This document shows, piece after piece, positions 17,102 through 25,437 of a stretch of 64,000 bases of DNA. The stretch is from Streptomyces marianii (lineage in GTDB: Bacteria; Actinomycetota; Actinomycetes; Streptomycetales; Streptomycetaceae), in the NCBI RefSeq assembly GCF_005795905.1, contig NZ_VAWE01000001.1, forward strand, positions 1,240,001-1,304,000, read 5' to 3'. A program made the position numbers and the translations under genes. The notes under the pieces were generated by a model. The model was not told where the DNA came from. It saw only the letters and a program-made list of their open reading frames with translations, and did not search any database. How positions within the stretch are numbered: position 1 is the first letter of the stretch; each line of letters starts with the position of its first letter.

Positions 17102-17498
17102 GACCTTCCTTCTACCCCGGTAGGCGGCGGTGAGTCGGCCCGGGTCCGAACGGCCTCCGGACGGACGGCTGCGGGTCCTGAGCACCGGCCCCGACCGGGG
17201 CGGACGCGTACCCGGCGAGCGGTCGGCCACTGCGGGGCGCGCAGCACAGCCGGTGCGCGGAACATCGTGCGGCAGCGCCCGTGGAGGGGCATCATGCCCA
17301 GGCCCGGCAGCCTCCTCGGGACGGCACCAAGGTTCTCGCACTGTGACTCCCGCCGACGTTGCCGCTCACCGGCAATCTTTACGTACCCTTGACACCCGGG
17401 GCCCGCTCCGTGCCGGCATCGCGCCGTCCGGCACCCGGACCTCCGCGGCGCACGACAGCGCCGGGAAACGCCGGAAGCCGGGGGGAACGGGAGAGCGC
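17102..17498. other. divergent intergenic region upstream of the PucR-type regulator
   Basis: 397 bp. A TTGACA hexamer (in CCTTGACACC, near 17390) could be a -35 element for the regulator, but no convincing -10 is placed. No gene seen. Confidence 0.3.
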
Positions 17499-18560
17499 AT
17501 GGCGGATCGGACAGCCCCCGAGCGCTACGTGGCGGGGTACGACGGGATCCTGATCGCGGCCTGCACCACGGGACGCAGGCTCACCCGCGACGAGCTCGAA
17601 TCGCTCCGGCTCCAGGGCGAGCGAGCAGCCGAGGCGGGCGTCGGCCTGCGGGCACTGGTACGGGTCCTGCTCGGCGCCGCCCGAGCGGTCCGCTCGACGC
17701 TCGCGCCCGACGCCGCCGACCACCTCCTCGCCGCCGTCGAGCAGGCGGTCGACGCCTTCGGGGAGGGCCACGAGCGCGCGCAGCGGCTCGCCGTGCGCCA
17801 GGAGGAGGCGGCGCGGCGCGAGTTCATCGACGACCTGCTCTACGGGCGCAGCGACCTGGGGCGTCTGGCCGAGCGTGCGGAGCGCTTCGGGCTGCTCCTC
17901 TCCCATGCGCACGCCGTCGCCGCCGCGCAGGGCGCGGAACCGTTCGGCGACGGCTCGCCCGCGACCCGGCGGATCGAGGCCGCGCTGCTGGCCCGCTTCG
18001 GCGACCGCCGGATCCTGCTCACCACCAAGGACGGCCGGCTGATCTGCATCGCCCCGGGGGACCAGTCGGACGTCCTCGCCTTCTTCGCCAAACAGGCGTA
18101 CGCGGCCGCGGAGGGCGGCCGCGTGGCCATCGGGCGCGCCCATCCGGGCGCGGGCGGAGTCGTCCACTCGTACGAGGAGGCGCTGAACGCCCTGGACCTG
18201 GCGGAGCGCATGAGCCTGGAGGATCCCGTACTCCGGGCCACGGACCTGCTGGTGTATCCCGTGCTCACTCGCGACCGGCAGGCCATGACCGACCTCGTGG
18301 AGAGCGTCCTCGGTCCGCTGCGGGAGGCCCGTGGCGGCGCCAGGCCGCTGATCGGGACGCTCGCTGCCTACTTCGACAGCGGCTGTGTCGCGGCCGAGGC
18401 GGCGCGCCGGCTGTCGCTCAGCGTTCGGGCCATGACGTACCGGCTCGACCGCATCCACAAACTCACGGGCGCCGATCCGGCGGACCCCGTGCACCGATAC
18501 ACGCTCCAGACGGCCGTCATCGGTGCGCGTTTCCTCGACTGGCCCGAGCAGGAGGCGTGA
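17499..18560 (+). CDS. PucR/CdaR-family transcriptional regulator
   Basis: 353-aa regulator. Residues 1-110 are helical and resemble the RsbR-like N-terminal region common in Streptomyces PucR proteins. The centre (about 125-260) is a degenerate GGDEF-like CdaR domain (RILLTTKDGRLICIAPG, GRVAIGRAHPGAGG, SYEEALNALDLAE). The C-terminal PucR helix-turn-helix is at about 285-345 (LIGTLAAYFDSGCVAAEAARRL, SVRAMTYRLDRIHKLTG, LQTAVIGARFL). ATG 17499 is preceded by GGGGGGAACGGGAGAG. Its target is unknown; the next gene in the same direction is the AGCS symporter, 680 bp away. Confidence 0.88.
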   Translation: MADRTAPERYVAGYDGILIAACTTGRRLTRDELESLRLQGERAAEAGVGLRALVRVLLGAARAVRSTLAPDAADHLLAAVEQAVDAFGEGHERAQRLAVRQEEAARREFIDDLLYGRSDLGRLAERAERFGLLLSHAHAVAAAQGAEPFGDGSPATRRIEAALLARFGDRRILLTTKDGRLICIAPGDQSDVLAFFAKQAYAAAEGGRVAIGRAHPGAGGVVHSYEEALNALDLAERMSLEDPVLRATDLLVYPVLTRDRQAMTDLVESVLGPLREARGGARPLIGTLAAYFDSGCVAAEAARRLSLSVRAMTYRLDRIHKLTGADPADPVHRYTLQTAVIGARFLDWPEQEA

Positions 18561-18613
18561 GCTGCCGCGGAACGCGGCGTCGCCGGCCGGGGCAAGGGTT
18601 CCGGTTCCGGGCC

Positions 18614-18660
18614 GGCGGTCCGGCCGGGAAGGACCGGTCCGCCGGGCGGGCCGGACCGCC
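18614..18660 (+). terminator. hairpin after the PucR-type regulator
   Basis: GGCGGTCCGGCC at 18614-18625 and GGCCGGACCGCC at 18649-18660 form a perfect 12-bp stem with a 23-nt GC-rich loop, 54 bp past the stop. Probable terminator. The remaining stretch 18661-19239 holds no supported gene; an AT-richer patch at about 18975-19040 is the likely promoter of the AGCS gene. Confidence 0.5.
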
Positions 18661-19239
18661 GTATACGGCATGGGAACTCAGCGCGGGACACCCGGCGCGC
18701 GGATTTTGCCGCCCCTTTCCCCGTCCGTCACTGCTTGGAACCGGCAACCTCCACGGCGGAACACTGCCGGGAGCAGGCATCGAATGCACTCCGGGGCGGC
18801 ATCCGGCGTGCTCAGGGCCTCCCCGCAACGGGCCGGCGGCCGCACAGCGCACACTTTCCGCAGGTCAACGCCTCAGCACCAGGACCCGGCGAGCACACAC
18901 AGCCAGCCTTCGTGGACGTTCGGTGAACGGGGACACGCTTCCGGATAACGGTCTCGTCACGCTCGCAGGCAATTCCCTTGGTTACTCGCCGTTATGTGAT
19001 TCCGATCACCCAGTGATGCACAAAAACCGTGTTAGAACTGCGCAACTCCGCAGATGGCCTCGTGCCGTGACGCGGAGCGCGCCGGTTCCCCGCCGGCGCG
19101 GCACGACCAGGGCGATCAGGTTCGAGTCCGCGGACCGACGCGCCCCGGGTCGCCGAACGGACAACGGCGTTCGCTCCAAGACCGCACACCCTCCGGCGCA
19201 GCCTTCCCTGCGCCGGTCCTGCGCCATGAGGTAGCCACT

Positions 19240-20775
19240 GTGTCACTCGACTCCATGACCGAATCCGTCGACAAGGCAGTCAGCGGATTCTTCGAACCCA
19301 TCGCCAGCTGGCTCGGAGAAGTCGTCTTCTACTCCGTCCCCGTCGCCGGGACGGAACTCCCCCTCATCGTCGCCTGGCTCGTCGTCGCCGGCCTCGTCTT
19401 CTCCACCTGGTTCGGGCTGGTCCAGATCCGGAAGTTCCGCCTCGCCGTCGACGTGGTGCGCGGAAAGTACGACGAGAAGGGGTCGGCCGGTGAGGTCAAC
19501 CACTTCCAGGCCCTGACCGCGGCCGTCTCCGGCACCGTCGGCCTCGGCAACATCGCGGGTGTCGCGGTCGCCGTCTCCATCGGTGGCCCCGGTGCGACCT
19601 TCTGGATGATCCTCTGCGGTCTGCTGGGCATGGCCACGAAGTTCGTCGAGGTCACCCTCGGCGTGAAGTACCGCGAGGTCCACGCGGACGGCACCGTCTC
19701 CGGCGGCCCGATGCACTACCTCCCCAAGGGCATGGCCGACCGCTTCGGCAAGAACGGCAAGACCTTCGGCAAGGTGCTCGCCGTCCTGGCCTCCTTCATG
19801 GTCCTGTTCTTCGGCCTCTTCGGCGGCAACCTCTTCCAGGTCAACCAGAGCTACGCGCAGCTCGTCTCCGTCGCCGGCGGCGAGAACGGTGCTCTCGGCT
19901 CCTCCGCGGGCGCCCTGTTCTTCGGCATCCTCATCGCCGCGCTCGTCGGCATCGTGCTGCTCGGCGGCATCCGCTCCATCGCCAACGTCACCAGCAAGCT
20001 GGTGCCGTCGATGGCGGCCATCTACATCGCCGCCTGTCTGATCGTCATCCTCGTGAACGTCACGGCCGTGCCCGACGCGGTCGTCACGATCGTCGAGGGC
20101 GCCTTCAACCCCGAGGGCGTCGCCGGTGGTGTCCTCGGCGCGCTGATCATCGGCTTCAAGCGCGCGGCGTTCTCCAACGAGGCCGGTCTCGGCTCCGCCC
20201 CGATCGCGCACTCCGCGGTGAAGACCAAGCACCCCGCGAGCGAGGGCCTGGTCGCTCTGCTGGAGCCGTTCATCGACACGGTCATCATCTGCACCATGAC
20301 GGCCCTCACCATCGTGATCGCCAACCCGGCGAGCTGGGCCGAGGCGCGTGCGGGCGAGTCGATCGGCGGCGTCACCATCACCTCGGACGCCTTCGGCACG
20401 GTGCTGCCCTGGTTCCCGTACATCCTCACCATCGCGGTGCTGCTCTTCGCCATCTCGACGGTGCTGACGTGGGGCTACTACTGCCTCAAGGCCTGGACGC
20501 ACCTCTTCGGCCGCAGCAAGGCCAGCGAGATCACCTTCAAGGTGCTCTACACGCTGTTCGCCGTCGCGGGCTCGCTGCTCACCCTGCAGACCCTGATCGA
20601 CATGGCCGACGCCGTCCTCTTCATGCTGGCGGTCATCAACATCATCGGTCTCTACCTGCTCGCCCCGGTCGTCAAGCGGGAGCTGAACACCTTCCTGGAG
20701 TACGTCCGGGCCCGCAAGGCGGGCGAGAAGGACGACTCCGACGACGACCAGGAGCCGGTGAAGACCACCGCCTGA
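19240..20775 (+). CDS. alanine/glycine:cation symporter family protein (AGCS)
   Basis: 511-aa sodium:amino-acid symporter of the AGCS (AlsT/DagA) family, an integral membrane protein with 10-12 predicted helices. The family signature SGTVGLGNIAGVAVAVSIGGPG is at about residues 99-120, followed by GGPMHYLPKG and FKRAAFSNEAGLGSAPIAHSA. The C-terminus is acidic and cytoplasmic. It imports alanine or glycine with Na+ (or H+). GTG 19240 follows GAGGTAGCC. A very strong terminator follows the gene, so it is monocistronic. Confidence 0.92.
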   Translation: MSLDSMTESVDKAVSGFFEPIASWLGEVVFYSVPVAGTELPLIVAWLVVAGLVFSTWFGLVQIRKFRLAVDVVRGKYDEKGSAGEVNHFQALTAAVSGTVGLGNIAGVAVAVSIGGPGATFWMILCGLLGMATKFVEVTLGVKYREVHADGTVSGGPMHYLPKGMADRFGKNGKTFGKVLAVLASFMVLFFGLFGGNLFQVNQSYAQLVSVAGGENGALGSSAGALFFGILIAALVGIVLLGGIRSIANVTSKLVPSMAAIYIAACLIVILVNVTAVPDAVVTIVEGAFNPEGVAGGVLGALIIGFKRAAFSNEAGLGSAPIAHSAVKTKHPASEGLVALLEPFIDTVIICTMTALTIVIANPASWAEARAGESIGGVTITSDAFGTVLPWFPYILTIAVLLFAISTVLTWGYYCLKAWTHLFGRSKASEITFKVLYTLFAVAGSLLTLQTLIDMADAVLFMLAVINIIGLYLLAPVVKRELNTFLEYVRARKAGEKDDSDDDQEPVKTTA

Positions 20776-20797
20776 CCGCCCTCGCGGTCCGGCTCCC

Positions 20798-20840
20798 GAA
20801 GGGGCCGCATGCGCCCGCGCCTTGCGCATGCGGCCCCTTC
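20798..20840 (+). terminator. perfect 17-bp terminator hairpin
   Basis: GAAGGGGCCGCATGCGC (20798-20814), loop of 9 nt, GCGCATGCGGCCCCTTC (20824-20840). A perfect stem 23 bp after the AGCS stop codon, ending in CTTC. It separates the symporter from nhaA. Confidence 0.85.
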
Positions 20841-20999
20841 CTGCACGTTCCCGCAGGTGGGGTGCTGTCTGGTGACAGCACCCGCCTTCTGGTTAGGGTG
20901 TTAAGAACGCGTCAACGCGACGCGAGGTGTGCCGGGAAGTCTGGTCGGCGGCAATGGGCGCAGTGTGCCCGCAACATCGACGGCCCGGAGGCCCCCCTC

Positions 21000-22316
21000 A
21001 TGTCAGACGCTCCGCGTCAGCGCACCACCTTCCTCGGCCTGCTGCCGCTGCCCGAGCGCAACGCCGTGGCCCAGGCGCTGCGTACGGAGACCGTCGGCGG
21101 ACTCGTCCTGCTCGCCGCGGCGGTGGTCGCGCTCGTATGGGCGAACAGCCCGTGGAGCGGCGTCTACGAGCGGATACGCGACTTCCACTTCGGTGTCCCC
21201 GCCCTCGGCCTCGACCTCTCCGTCGGCCACTGGACCGCCGACGGTCTCCTCGCCGTCTTCTTCCTGGTCGCCGGAATCGAGCTCAAGCGAGAGCTCGTCG
21301 TCGGCGAACTCCGCAACCCCGCCACCGCCGCCCTGCCGGTCATCGCGGCGGTCTGCGGCATGGTCGTGCCCGCCGCGCTCTACATCGCCGTCGCCATGCC
21401 CGCGGGCGGCTCACCGAGTGGCTGGGCCGTACCGATGGCCACCGACATCGCCTTCGCGCTCGCGGTCCTCGCCGTCCTCAGCACCCATCTGCCCGCCGCT
21501 CTCCGCGCGTTCCTGCTCACGCTCGCAGTCGTCGACGACCTCGGCGCGATCCTGATCATCGCGGTGTTCTTCACCAGCGACCTGAACTTCGCGGCACTCG
21601 GCGGGGCCTTCGCCGGACTGGTCCTCTTCTACGTCCTCCAGCGCCTGCGGGTCAGGGGCTGGTGGTGGTACGTGCCGCTCGGCCTCGCCATCTGGGCACT
21701 GATGTACAACGGCGGGGTCCACGCCACGGTCGCGGGCGTCGCCATGGGCCTGATCCTGCGCACCACCCGCGACAAGGGCGAGGACGCGTCCCCCGCCGAG
21801 CGCACCTCGCACCTGCTGCACCCGGTCTCGGCCGGCGTGGCGGTGCCGCTGTTCGCCCTGTTCGCCGCAGGTGTCGGCGTCTCCGGAGCCGCCCTGTCCG
21901 AGGTCTTCACCCGTCCCGAACCGCTCGGGGTCGTCCTCGGCCTCGTCGTCGGCAAGACGGTCGGCATCTTCGCCGGCACCTATCTCGCCGCTCGCTACAC
22001 CCGTGCCCGGCTCAACCCGGATCTCGAGTGGGCGGACGTCTTCTCCCTCGCGGTCCTGGCGGGCATCGGCTTCACCGTCGCCCTCCTCATCGGGGAGCTC
22101 GCCTTCCGCGACCCGTCCCAGACCGAGCAGATCAAGGCGGCGGTCCTGGTCGGATCGCTGATCGCGGCGGGCCTCGCCGCCCTGCTGATCAAACGCCGCA
22201 ACGCCGTCTACCGCCGCCTCTACGAGGAGGAGACGCGCGACGACAACGCGGACGGGATCCCCGACATCTACCAGCGGGCGGACTCGGCCCCCGCGGCACC
22301 CGACACCGCCCGGTGA
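21000..22316 (+). CDS. nhaA: Na+/H+ antiporter NhaA
   Basis: 438-aa electrogenic Na+/H+ antiporter of the plasma membrane used for pH and sodium homeostasis. The diagnostic paired aspartates occur in LAVVDDLGAILII. The other ion-site Asp is in MATDIAFALAVLAVL, and GIELKRELVVGELRNP is a family signature. The C-terminal cytoplasmic tail (RRLYEEETRDDNADGIPDIYQRAD) is acidic and longer than in E. coli. ATG 21000 follows GGAGG. It has its own upstream region after the AGCS terminator. Confidence 0.95.
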   Translation: MSDAPRQRTTFLGLLPLPERNAVAQALRTETVGGLVLLAAAVVALVWANSPWSGVYERIRDFHFGVPALGLDLSVGHWTADGLLAVFFLVAGIELKRELVVGELRNPATAALPVIAAVCGMVVPAALYIAVAMPAGGSPSGWAVPMATDIAFALAVLAVLSTHLPAALRAFLLTLAVVDDLGAILIIAVFFTSDLNFAALGGAFAGLVLFYVLQRLRVRGWWWYVPLGLAIWALMYNGGVHATVAGVAMGLILRTTRDKGEDASPAERTSHLLHPVSAGVAVPLFALFAAGVGVSGAALSEVFTRPEPLGVVLGLVVGKTVGIFAGTYLAARYTRARLNPDLEWADVFSLAVLAGIGFTVALLIGELAFRDPSQTEQIKAAVLVGSLIAAGLAALLIKRRNAVYRRLYEEETRDDNADGIPDIYQRADSAPAAPDTAR

Positions 22317-22573
22317 CGGAGCCCGACCCGATCTCGTACGGAGGGACCGCCCCGTGCTCCCGTCCCCCGGCGGCCGACCCGTCCCCGGGGTGAGGTGAGG
22401 CCCGGGTGACGGGCACCCTCCGGCGGGAGCGGAGGTCGCCGCGGCTCCGCGACGCCCCGGCACCCGGCACCCGACCCCGGCACCGGCACCGGCACCGCTG
22501 ATGATCGGCGCCGGCTCTGCGCCGCGTGGACGTGCCCCGTGGCGGCCGGCACCCGGAGGGCCGAACTTCGTTC

Positions 22574-23473
22574 CTACCGCGTTCCCGGGGCGAGCCGCTT
22601 TTCGAACCAGTGGTGGGCGTAGGGTTCGTCGTTGAAGGCGGGGACCTCGGTGTAACCGCTGTCGCGGTAGAGACGCGTGGCCGCCTCCAGGGCCTTGTTG
22701 GTGTCGAGCCGCACCAGTTCGCAGCCGTGCCGGGCCGCGCGTTCCTCGAGTTCGGACAGGAGGCGCCGGGCGAGGCCGAGGCCTCGGGCATCGGGACGGA
22801 CCCACAGCCGCTTGATCTCGGCGGGTGCTCCGGCCGCCAGCTTGAGCCCGGCGCAGCCCACCGGCTCCCCGTGCAGCCGGGCCACGAGGAACAGTCCGCG
22901 CGGTGCGCGCAGTTCGCCCGGGTCGGGCAGCAGACTGTTCGCGGGGTCGAAGCCGCCGTCGAAGAGCTCCCCCAGTTCTGCGGCGTAGGACCGCAGGCAG
23001 TGCGCGGCGTCCGGGTGGTCGGGGTCGAGCGCGGCCAGGGTGACCGTCGAAGCGGTCAGCAGTCGCTCGACCTCCGCCATGGCCGAAGTCAGCCGGTCCC
23101 GTTGCCGGGCGTTGAGCGGGGCGAGGAGCGATGCGGCGAGTGCGTCACTGCGGCCGTCGAGAAGAGCGCGCTCCTGCCGCCCGGCCTCGGTCAGCCGTAC
23201 GGTGCGGACCCGCCGGTCGCGGGGGTGGGGCCCGACGGCGACGAGGCCGTCCCGCTCGAGCGCGCGCAGCAGCCGGCTCACATAGCCGGAGTCGAGGCCG
23301 AGCCGGTCCCGTACGCCGCGGACGTCGTGCGTGTCGCCGTCGCCGATCTGCCAGAGCAGCCGAGCCTGCCCGTACGGGCGTGCGCCGCCCAGATAGTGGT
23401 CGTGCAGCACTCCCACTCGCTCGGCGACCGTCCGGTTGAAGCGCCGTACCCGGTCCACCTGTTCCTCGATCAT
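22574..23473 (-). CDS. MarR-type regulator fused to GNAT acetyltransferase
   Basis: 299-aa bifunctional protein. Residues 1-140 are a MarR winged helix-turn-helix (VRGVRDRLGLDSGYVSRLLRAL recognition region; GLVAVGPHPRDRRVRTVRLTEAG wing). Residues 150-299 are a GNAT N-acetyltransferase domain (RLWVRPDARGLGLARRLL is acetyl-CoA motif A; RLDTNKALEAATRLYRDSGY is motif B). The arrangement is widespread in actinobacteria and thought to link sensing to substrate acetylation; its substrate is unknown. The ATG start is immediately downstream of a perfect palindrome, so autoregulation is likely. It converges with nhaA across 257 bp of low-complexity sequence (GGCACC repeats near 22480). Confidence 0.88.
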   Translation of the reverse strand: MIEEQVDRVRRFNRTVAERVGVLHDHYLGGARPYGQARLLWQIGDGDTHDVRGVRDRLGLDSGYVSRLLRALERDGLVAVGPHPRDRRVRTVRLTEAGRQERALLDGRSDALAASLLAPLNARQRDRLTSAMAEVERLLTASTVTLAALDPDHPDAAHCLRSYAAELGELFDGGFDPANSLLPDPGELRAPRGLFLVARLHGEPVGCAGLKLAAGAPAEIKRLWVRPDARGLGLARRLLSELEERAARHGCELVRLDTNKALEAATRLYRDSGYTEVPAFNDEPYAHHWFEKRLAPGTR

Positions 23474-23493
23474 CCTCTGACCTTAGTCAGAGG
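23474..23493 (-). promoter_or_regulatory. palindromic operator abutting the MarR-GNAT start codon
   Basis: CCTCTGAC, CTTA, GTCAGAGG: perfect 8-bp arms directly next to the ATG at 23471-23473. On the minus strand the right arm supplies the AGAGG ribosome site. A MarR dimer bound here would block its own synthesis, the usual MarR arrangement (inference from position and symmetry). Confidence 0.6.
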
Positions 23494-23757
23494 AAAACGG
23501 CCCGGCAAGCCGGCCGGGGAGCCCGGCGTGGTGGTACCCGGCGAGAGCGGCGCCGGTCCCGCTCCCCGGCCGGTACACCGGACGGGGGCGTGCGGGGAAC
23601 CGCACCACGAGGACATGAATCGCGGTTGGCGGGCATGTGCGAGACGCTGGACTGCAGAGCGCGCCCCGCAAGGGCGACGAGCCGCGGGGAGGCGCGCCGA
23701 CAGCGGCGACGCACGTCGGGCTTGACACCCGCACCCGAGCGAGGAAGGCGGGCTGTG

Positions 23758-24327
23758 ATGAGCTATCCGGGGACGGGCCCCGCCGGGCCGAGCGACGGCG
23801 AGACGGCCCCACTCTCGGCGATACGGCTGAACGTCAACGATCACATGTGGCGGCTCGAGGTGGATCCGCGGACCTCGCTGCTCGACGCGCTGCGCGAGCA
23901 CCTTCGCCTGAGCGGGACGAAGAAAGGGTGCGACCACGGTCAGTGCGGCGCCTGCACGGTGCTGGTCAACGGCCGGCGCGTCAACTCCTGTCTGTCGCTG
24001 GCCGTCATGCACGAGGACGACGAGATCGTCACGATCGAGGGCCTCGGCGATCCCGACCACCTGCACCCCGTGCAGCGCGCCTTCGTCGAGAAGGACGGCT
24101 TCCAGTGCGGTTACTGCACACCGGGGCAGATCTGTTCGGCCGTCGGCATGCTCGCCGAGGTGGAGGCGGGCTGGCCCAGTCACGCCACCGCCGACGTGGC
24201 CTCGCCGCACATCGCCCTGACGGACGCGGAGATCCGCGAGCGGATGAGCGGCAACATCTGCCGGTGCGCCGCCTATCCGAACATCGTCGCGGCCATCCGC
24301 GGCACGGCGGAAGGCGGCACGGCATGA
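23758..24327 (+). CDS. paoA: aldehyde/xanthine dehydrogenase-type 2Fe-2S subunit (PaoA-like)
   Basis: 189-aa small subunit of a molybdo-flavoenzyme, carrying two [2Fe-2S] clusters that pass electrons from the Mo centre to FAD. Ferredoxin-type cysteines are C58, C63, C66 and C78 ([18 protein letters not shown]); the second cluster ligands are C117, C120, C168 and C170 ([10 protein letters not shown] and [11 protein letters not shown]). The N-terminus lacks the twin-arginine signal present in E. coli PaoA, so this enzyme is probably cytoplasmic. A GTG directly before the ATG is an alternative start. It overlaps the next gene by 4 nt (ATGA). First gene of a three-gene operon. Confidence 0.9.
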   Translation: MSYPGTGPAGPSDGETAPLSAIRLNVNDHMWRLEVDPRTSLLDALREHLRLSGTKKGCDHGQCGACTVLVNGRRVNSCLSLAVMHEDDEIVTIEGLGDPDHLHPVQRAFVEKDGFQCGYCTPGQICSAVGMLAEVEAGWPSHATADVASPHIALTDAEIRERMSGNICRCAAYPNIVAAIRGTAEGGTA

Positions 24328-25310
24328 GGTCCTTCACCTACGAGCGGGCAACGGACCCTCAGGCCGCCGTCGCCGCGGTGTCCAGGAACGGTGCCAAGTT
24401 CATCAGCGGCGGCACCAACCTGCTGGACCTGATGAAGCTGGACATCGAGAAGCCGAGCCATCTGGTCGACATCAGCCGGCTCCCGCTGCGCGCCATCGAG
24501 GAACTCCCGGACGGCGGGCTGCGTGTGGGCGCCCAGGCGCCGAACTCCGACGTGGCCGCCGACGCCCTGGTCCGCACCCGTTATCCGGTGCTGTCGGAGG
24601 CGCTGCTGTCCGGCGCCTCGGGCCAGCTGCGCAACAAGGCGTCCACGGGGGGAAACCTGCTGCAGCGCACCCGGTGCCCCTACTTCTACGACACCGCCGC
24701 GGGCTGCAACAAGCGCGAGCCCGGAAGCGGGTGTTCGGCCATCGGCGGGTTCAACCGCATACACGCGATCCTCGGCGCGAGTGGATCCTGCATCGCCACC
24801 CACCCCTCGGACATGGCGGTGGCCCTGACGGTGCTGGACGCGGAGATCGAACTACTCGACGCCGAAGGGGCGGTGCGCCGCGTCGCCATCACCGACTTCT
24901 ACCGGCTGCCCGGCGACACACCGCACATCGAGACCGTGCTGCGGCCCGGCGAGATGATCACGAGCGTCGTCCTGCCGCCGCCCCCGCCCGGCCGGCAGAG
25001 GTACCGCAAGGTACGCGACCGGGCGTCGTACGAGTTCGCGCTGGTCTCCGTGGCGGCCGTCGTGTCGACGACCGACGCGGGAAGCGTCCGTGAGGCCCGG
25101 GTGGCGTTCGGCGGTGTGGCGCACAAGCCGTGGCGGTCCGCCGAGGCGGAGGCCGCGCTGACCGGCCGCCCCGCCGAGATGGCCACGTATCGCGCCGCGG
25201 CCGAGGCGGCCATGCGCGACGCCGCCGGACAGGGGCACAACGACTTCAAGATCGAGCTGGCCGGGCGCACCCTGTGCCGCACGCTGGCACAGGTGGCCGG
25301 GACCGGCTGA
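24324..25310 (+). CDS. paoB: aldehyde oxidoreductase FAD-binding subunit with extra Fe-S cluster (PaoB-like)
   Basis: 328-aa medium subunit. FAD site [15 protein letters not shown] at about 26-40 and a second stretch [26 protein letters not shown] at about 100-121. Four cysteines (118, 128, 137, 156) lie in the insertion that binds a [4Fe-4S] cluster in PaoB-type subunits ([25 protein letters not shown]). This separates the PaoABC aldehyde oxidoreductase class from ordinary xanthine dehydrogenase. Start overlaps the stop of the upstream gene, giving translational coupling. Confidence 0.9.
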   Translation: MRSFTYERATDPQAAVAAVSRNGAKFISGGTNLLDLMKLDIEKPSHLVDISRLPLRAIEELPDGGLRVGAQAPNSDVAADALVRTRYPVLSEALLSGASGQLRNKASTGGNLLQRTRCPYFYDTAAGCNKREPGSGCSAIGGFNRIHAILGASGSCIATHPSDMAVALTVLDAEIELLDAEGAVRRVAITDFYRLPGDTPHIETVLRPGEMITSVVLPPPPPGRQRYRKVRDRASYEFALVSVAAVVSTTDAGSVREARVAFGGVAHKPWRSAEAEAALTGRPAEMATYRAAAEAAMRDAAGQGHNDFKIELAGRTLCRTLAQVAGTG

Positions 25311-25332
25311 GTCCCGCCAGGAGGCCGGGACC

Positions 25333-25400
25333 GACCGGGACCGGGAGCCGACCGGGACCGGGAGCCGACCGGGACCGGGAGCCGACCGGGACCGGGAGCC
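25333..25400. repeat. four perfect tandem copies of a 17-bp unit
   Basis: Unit GACCGGGACCGGGAGCC repeated exactly four times (25333-25349, 25350-25366, 25367-25383, 25384-25400), with a partial fifth (GACCGG). It lies in the 127-bp gap between the FAD and Mo subunits. The unit length is not a multiple of 3 and the stretch is non-coding. The ribosome site of the next gene follows 30 bp later. Confidence 0.95.
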
Positions 25401-25437
25401 GACCGGCGGGCAAGCCGGCTCCGCAGGAGGAGGCGAG

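Noticed and set aside
19243..20829. Long acidic reading frame antisense to the AGCS symporter (528 codons).
   Set aside because: Composition (Asp/Glu/Gly/Arg runs without motifs) is that of an antisense shadow; the opposite strand encodes a clear transporter.
22440..22505. GGCACC short repeats between nhaA and the MarR-GNAT gene.
   Set aside because: Only a few imperfect hexamers in GC-rich spacer; no array and no coding role.
25333..25400. 17-bp tandem repeat read as a CRISPR-like array.
   Set aside because: Units are contiguous with no spacers and no cas genes are present.
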